Notes under the pieces: generated by a model
What the model saw: only the letters and a program-made list of their open reading frames with translations
What the model was told of the DNA's origin: nothing
Database searches by the model: none
Shown: positions 7,107-10,211 of the stretch, piece by piece
Layout: each line of letters starts with the position of its first letter
Numbering within the stretch: the stretch's first letter is position 1
Program-made: the position numbers and the translations under genes
Source: Planctomycetota bacterium
GTDB taxonomy: Bacteria; Planctomycetota; Phycisphaerae; WQYP01
Reading direction: 5' to 3'
Assembly: GCA_021809365.1 (NCBI GenBank)
Contig: JAKBAC010000124.1
Span: 1 to 10,211, forward strand
Length of the DNA: 10,211 bases

Positions 7107-7379
7107 CTATCGCTCGTTAAGATATTTTTCTATATGCTGAGCTTTTTTCATCAGAACCTTGGCATGTTCGGTGGAGGACTCCATGAAGCGTCCAAGAAAC
7201 TGGGCCGCCTGATCAAAGGTTTCAGCAAATTTCTGCTGCTCCTGATCGCGCCAGCTTGATTCCAGAGACCGCAGGCGGGAATTTAATCCCGACATCAGCC
7301 CTTCCAGATCATTATTAAACTGCATCAGCCCCTGCGCAAACCGCCGCAACTCCGCCGGATCAACACTCGCTTTGGCCAT
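7107..7379 (-). CDS. WXG100-like protein, first gene of the type VII-like cluster
   Basis: Encodes 90 residues from the ATG at 7379. An ATG at 7388 is in frame, but the ribosome binding site GGAG (7392-7389) abuts it and lies nine bases before the 7379 start, which also gives the natural beginning MAKASVDPAELRRF. The protein is all-helical. The centre reads SSWRDQEQQKF (Trp43-Arg44-Asp45, then Phe51 and Phe55), which fits the helix-turn-helix of WXG100 proteins with Asp in place of the motif Gly. The C-terminus ends IEKYLNER, close to but not matching the YxxxD/E export signal. WXG100 proteins are small secreted or partner proteins of type VII systems, usually dimers. The next gene begins eight bases after its stop, so the two are probably co-translated. 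Confidence 0.87.
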   Translation of the reverse strand: MAKASVDPAELRRFAQGLMQFNNDLEGLMSGLNSRLRSLESSWRDQEQQKFAETFDQAAQFLGRFMESSTEHAKVLMKKAQHIEKYLNER

Positions 7380-7388
7380 AGGATTCAT

Positions 7389-7392
7389 CTCC
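7389..7392 (-). promoter_or_regulatory. Ribosome binding site that decides the WXG100-like start
   Basis: GGAG touches the upstream ATG at 7388 with no spacer but sits nine bases before the in-frame ATG at 7379. This argues for the shorter, 90-residue product. No convincing promoter lies between here and 7470: the best match, TTGGTG then TAAGCT at 17-base spacing, has three of six matches in each box. Confidence 0.65.
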
Positions 7393-7426
7393 GTCTATGC
7401 CCACCCGTCCAATTCCAGCCCATAGC

Positions 7427-7761
7427 TTACCATTGAAGCCAGCCGACACCAAGGAGTTTATTCGCTAATTGCCATTTGGCCCGTGCGGTCCATCCCTGAT
7501 GGGTTTTATGTCGGTGACGGTCACGGAACAACTCACGGAAACCTGCCAATACCCCGCAATTAGCGGCGTAAACGTCAGTGTCGCACTCGACGATGTTGAC
7601 GGCTGCGTCGGGCTTATGGAACCAGTATAACTGCCCGATGGCGCGGAGCCAAAGGTGTCGGCCTGTAGGGCCTTGTACTGCACATTGGCAACTGGCCAAT
7701 CATATTGCGCGGAAAGGTCGCCCTCCGACACGCCCGCGTGTGGAAAATACTCGTGCCGTCG
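7427..7761 (-). pseudogene. Frameshifted 3' fragment duplicated from the large secreted protein gene
   Basis: The stretch translates to QYKALQADTFGSAPSGSYTG and onward through TPLIAGYW and SVSCSVTVTD, almost matching the protein encoded at the right end of the window (there QYKALQADSFG, TPLIAGYW, SVSCSVTVTD). At about 7505-7510 one base is missing relative to the longer gene, shifting the frame. In the unshifted frame translation stops at 7465. In the shifted frame the likeness continues as KTHQGWTARA against KTNQYWGGRA and then fades before a stop at 7427. Upstream the frame is open to the TGA of the neighbouring exported-protein gene at 7762, in the same reading frame. The best start would be a GTG at 7731 without a clear ribosome binding site. 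It is most likely a decayed partial paralogue. A short expressed protein cannot be excluded. Confidence 0.7.
7511..7682 (-). repeat. Left copy of a 172-base duplicated segment
   Basis: This segment aligns without gaps to 10040-10211. By hand I count about 19 mismatches in 172 bases, or about 89 percent identity. Most differences fall at third codon positions or between similar codons, so the two copies probably evolved under protein-level constraint for a time. Weaker likeness extends left to about 7478 with one gap. The right limit of the match is hidden because the other copy runs off the window. Confidence 0.9.
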
Positions 7762-8925
7762 TCAGCGCGATAGAACGGTTATTTTTCTCCATGGTGACCA
7801 CGTATGCGTATTCGCCAATTCCACCCGGACGCGGTAAACCCCCGGAAGGCTCATGTCGTATTGGCAACTCAAGTTGATTGGCTCGGCGTACTTGTACGCC
7901 ATATCAGGTCTAAGCGCGTATTCGCGCTGTTTGAGGTGCCCCGGCGGATGCTTCGTAATCCACCGCCCGTAGGCGGTTCTGCGCGGGGCCGCTACCTGCG
8001 TGACAACCTCGTGTGGCTTGGGTGTTCCGACCCGCGCCACGCGGTCTAGGGAAGTAGGCCCCTGGACCTGGATTGCCCGGAAATCGAGAAAAGGATTGCC
8101 AGTGAGCCGCTCTATCGCCGGGTTGCGGCCTTTGTGAACAAACAGTGCGCGGACAACGATTGGCCCCGGCCCCTTGACAGTCGGCCCCACTAATTCGACA
8201 TGCAGCCCGGGCGTCATTACGGGAGCAAATTTCGCCACTGAGCCATGTGTCAGCATTAAGGCCGCGGACCGTAGCCTGTGGTATGGGGCGTCCACTGCCA
8301 CTGAAATGAAGTTGCTCATAATCGGCTTCCACCTGCGCGCCCTCGGGGCGAGCGTACGCGCTTCCCATGGTGCCGGGAGGTAAAAGTGCTGTCCGATCGA
8401 AACGGCGTGGCCGTTTTGCCAAACCTTCTTTCGGACCAAATAGAGCCCCTGCCGCGTAGCAATCGCCAGTCGATACTTTCCGGGCCTTGTCATGTCGTAA
8501 TAGCTTGCGGGCGAATAGCCCCGAAGCCAAGCCACGCTGTTACCGGCCGGGACGACCGGGGTTGACTCCAACGTCTTGCTGCCCGGCAATAGCGACACAA
8601 CATTGTGTCGGCCGTTGGCGTTGTGGAGAACACGCCCACCGGGTCCTCCTGAGGCATCAGATAACCGTACATAAAATCGGGCAAGCGCAACGTGTCCGAA
8701 GCCAAGCGCGTCCAATTGCAGCGGCAAGGGTGAGCGGTTGATAAGCTGCAGCCGGGTCCATAGCACCGAACCGGAAACGCAACTCCGGGCGCACGCCAAG
8801 TGCATGCGCACCACAGGTCTCTTCGGCTGGCCTGCGTGTGCCCGGGCCAGACAGAGCCATGCCGGCAAGATCGCTAATAAAATCGCCATCACCCGCCACC
8901 GAAAAACGGAACTTAAACACATCAT
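7762..8925 (-). CDS. Exported protein of unknown function with two 'YDM..PG.Y' domains
   Basis: Encodes 387 residues from the ATG at 8925. A longer frame from a TTG at 8946 would contain the ribosome binding site AAGGAG (8936-8931), so it is rejected. A second ATG follows at 8922. Residues 1-31 are a Sec signal peptide (basic start, core VMAILLAILPAWL, Ala-His-Ala cleavage site). The mature part seems to be two related beta-rich domains, each ending in a similar motif: SYYDMTRPGKYRLAI at about 141-155 and CQYDMSLPGVYRVRV at about 354-368. Such motifs occur in Ig-like domains resembling the BsuPI fold, which is an analogy and not a demonstrated match. No catalytic residues are recognisable. 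It begins 42 bases after the stop of the larger secreted protein gene, suggesting one operon. Cys45 and Cys49 lie close together near the mature N-terminus and may form a disulfide. Confidence 0.85.
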   Translation of the reverse strand: MMCLSSVFRWRVMAILLAILPAWLCLARAHAGQPKRPVVRMHLACARSCVSGSVLWTRLQLINRSPLPLQLDALGFGHVALARFYVRLSDASGGPGGRVLHNANGRHNVVSLLPGSKTLESTPVVPAGNSVAWLRGYSPASYYDMTRPGKYRLAIATRQGLYLVRKKVWQNGHAVSIGQHFYLPAPWEARTLAPRARRWKPIMSNFISVAVDAPYHRLRSAALMLTHGSVAKFAPVMTPGLHVELVGPTVKGPGPIVVRALFVHKGRNPAIERLTGNPFLDFRAIQVQGPTSLDRVARVGTPKPHEVVTQVAAPRRTAYGRWITKHPPGHLKQREYALRPDMAYKYAEPINLSCQYDMSLPGVYRVRVELANTHTWSPWRKITVLSR

Positions 8926-8930
8926 TCTTA

Positions 8931-8936
8931 CTCCTT
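8931..8936 (-). promoter_or_regulatory. Ribosome binding site of the 387-residue exported protein
   Basis: AAGGAG lies five bases before the ATG at 8925 and eight before the ATG at 8922. It fixes the start near the signal peptide and excludes the upstream TTG at 8946. Confidence 0.75.
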
Positions 8937-8967
8937 GAGTCTTCAAAAATAAGGCCTATGGAATTGC

Positions 8968-10211
8968 CTATTTTGGTGGCAAGCCTTCGCTGCCGTTCGT
9001 GTAAACTGTTGTCCACACCGGATACACGTCTATCGGGCTGGCGGGGGCGTTGCCGGCTGTCGCAGGGGTTGCTCCCGCAAACGACCAGGATTGTTCGGCC
9101 GCGCTGTAGGTTGCGGTACCGCCCCAACTCCAAGGGGAATTGGCCAAAGGCACGTCGATGGAACCGGAAGCAGCCGGGCGGTACATGACCCACATCGTGG
9201 GATTGTCGTTGACCGTGACCGGCGAGTAATTGACGCTACCCGCGAGGCCGTCCGTCGGAACTTGGGGGCCATCCACGGTGCTGTCGACGCCAGCGGATTG
9301 GTTGTTGCCGCTATAGGGGTCGCCGTTGTCTAAGGCCGTTTCCGCAAATGACCAGTCCTGAACCCCATTCAGGCCCGTGTATGCGTGATCGAACTGGTAG
9401 ACCTGTACAAAATAGGTGTGTCCCTTGAAGGTGGTGCTGTTGACGGCCGGGTGCTTGAATAAAATTCCCGCTTGGGAATCGGACGTGAAGCTTGGCTGCG
9501 ACACTGCGCCGGTCTGCTGTAGGTATAACACTCCGTCAGGGCCGCCGGAAATGGGATCTGTCATTACGCGCGTCGGGTACTGATAATCCGCCGTGAGCGT
9601 GGTGGTCGGCCCCGCAACATTGAAGGTCGTATGCACCGGCGGGACACTAAAACCGTTTTTCGTCGTCACGCCCGCTTCGAGGCTATCGGTTTTCGTGTAA
9701 TAATAGGGGCCGAACGCATTTCCGGGATCGTTATCCGCATTTAGCGTCGCAACGGAGGCGCTGGTTGCGGTCGCGGTATACCCCGAAATTGCCGCGGCAC
9801 CATTTCCCCCCGCCCCGGAGATGGTCCAAGCGAACATGCTGGCAAGGTCGGAGGGTTCCCAAATTACGCCAAGATTAATCGGCCAGCCAGCGTGAACATC
9901 TTGGAATTCGTTAGTCACCACCGTGCCGTTGTCGGAGCCGCCGACCAACGGCCCAGTGTAGGTGATGTCCAGTGTATAGCTGGTCAAATCTTCCGGCCCG
10001 GCGTTGGCCCTGCCGCCCCAATACTGGTTGGTTTTGGTATCGGTGACGGTCACGGAACAACTCACTGAAACTGCCCAGTACCCTGCGATCAGCGGGGTAA
10101 ACGTCAGCGTCGCGTTCGACGATGTCGAAGGCTGCGTCGGGCTTATGGAATCAGTATAACTGCCCGACGGCGCGGAGCCAAAGGAGTCGGCCTGCAGGGC
10201 CTTGTATTGCA
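8968..10211 (-). CDS. Large secreted beta-rich protein, C-terminal part (5' end outside window)
   Basis: The frame is open from the right edge to a TAG at 8970-8968, giving 413 visible residues; the true start lies beyond the window. An internal GTG at 10065 is not the start, because coding likeness to the duplicated fragment continues upstream to the edge. Composition is rich in Thr, Ser, Gly, Asn and aromatic residues with very few Lys, Cys or charged runs, typical of extracellular beta-sandwich proteins. Visible landmarks include TLTFTPLIAGYW and SVSCSVTVTD (an Ig-like strand pattern), DVHAGWPINLGVIW, FKGHTYFVQVYQF, and near the end MWVMYRPAASGSIDVPL followed by SPWSWGGTA. I recall the latter motif from uncharacterised planctomycete secreted proteins. 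There is no C-terminal membrane anchor or sorting motif. Likely roles are cell-surface or extracellular structure, but no function can be claimed. Confidence 0.85.
   Translation of the reverse strand, partial: QYKALQADSFGSAPSGSYTDSISPTQPSTSSNATLTFTPLIAGYWAVSVSCSVTVTDTKTNQYWGGRANAGPEDLTSYTLDITYTGPLVGGSDNGTVVTNEFQDVHAGWPINLGVIWEPSDLASMFAWTISGAGGNGAAAISGYTATATSASVATLNADNDPGNAFGPYYYTKTDSLEAGVTTKNGFSVPPVHTTFNVAGPTTTLTADYQYPTRVMTDPISGGPDGVLYLQQTGAVSQPSFTSDSQAGILFKHPAVNSTTFKGHTYFVQVYQFDHAYTGLNGVQDWSFAETALDNGDPYSGNNQSAGVDSTVDGPQVPTDGLAGSVNYSPVTVNDNPTMWVMYRPAASGSIDVPLANSPWSWGGTATYSAAEQSWSFAGATPATAGNAPASPIDVYPVWTTVYTNGSEGLPPK
10040..10211 (-). repeat. Right copy of a 172-base duplicated segment
   Basis: This is the counterpart of 7511-7682, lying inside the intact frame of the large secreted protein. 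The match reaches the very end of the window, so the duplication is probably longer than what can be seen here. Confidence 0.9.

Noticed and set aside
7401..7465. Promoter for the type VII-like cluster (TTGGTG, 17 bases, TAAGCT)
   Set aside because: Only three of six positions match in each box, so it cannot be told from chance.
7910..8530. A 206-codon minus-strand frame overlapping the 387-residue exported protein
   Set aside because: It is an alternative frame of the same strand without a signal peptide or ribosome binding site, while the competing frame has both.

Overview
The window looks like chromosomal DNA from a Planctomycetota-like bacterium. The argument rests on protein families, not on any marker gene. 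A secreted protein begins with a His-Glu-Trp-Gly-Thr-Phe motif that I associate with planctomycete and acidobacterial genomes. A large FtsK/SpoIIIE-type ATPase sits with WXG100-like small proteins in an arrangement I remember from planctomycetes. Two further exported proteins carry repeated 'YDM..PG.Y' motifs or a 'PWSWGGTA' motif. Everything was read by eye, so the taxonomic call is tentative.

Layout, left to right. Positions 1-51 may hold the start of a minus-strand gene that leaves the window. Positions 52-358 are a gene-poor divergent region with short imperfect TTGGCCACCTT-type repeats. Positions 359-1609 (+) encode an exported protein of unknown function. A short convergent gap follows. 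The minus strand then carries one long same-strand run from 10211 down to 1686. In transcription order this is: the C-terminal part of a large secreted beta-rich protein (8968-10211, cut by the window end); a second exported protein (7762-8925); a frameshifted 3' fragment duplicated from the large protein (about 7427-7761); and then a four-gene type VII secretion-like cluster. That cluster is a WXG100-like protein (7107-7379), a coiled-coil protein (6070-7098), a second 70-residue WXG-like protein (5798-6010) and a 1318-residue membrane-anchored FtsK/EssC-like ATPase (1817-5773). A possible 43-codon gene (1686-1817) overlaps the ATPase stop codon by one base.

The main system of interest is the type VII-like cluster. 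Tight spacing (8, 59 and 24 bases between genes, plus a TAATG overlap) suggests one operon. The ATPase has three tandem ATPase-like domains, of which only the middle one keeps Walker A and B motifs. It has two long coiled coils flanking a pair of membrane segments. Both WXG-like proteins have Asp where the canonical motif has Gly. No homologue of the other known type VII membrane components is visible here. A reasonable inference is a reduced or divergent type VII-like machine whose coiled-coil partner links the small proteins to the ATPase; what it moves is unknown.
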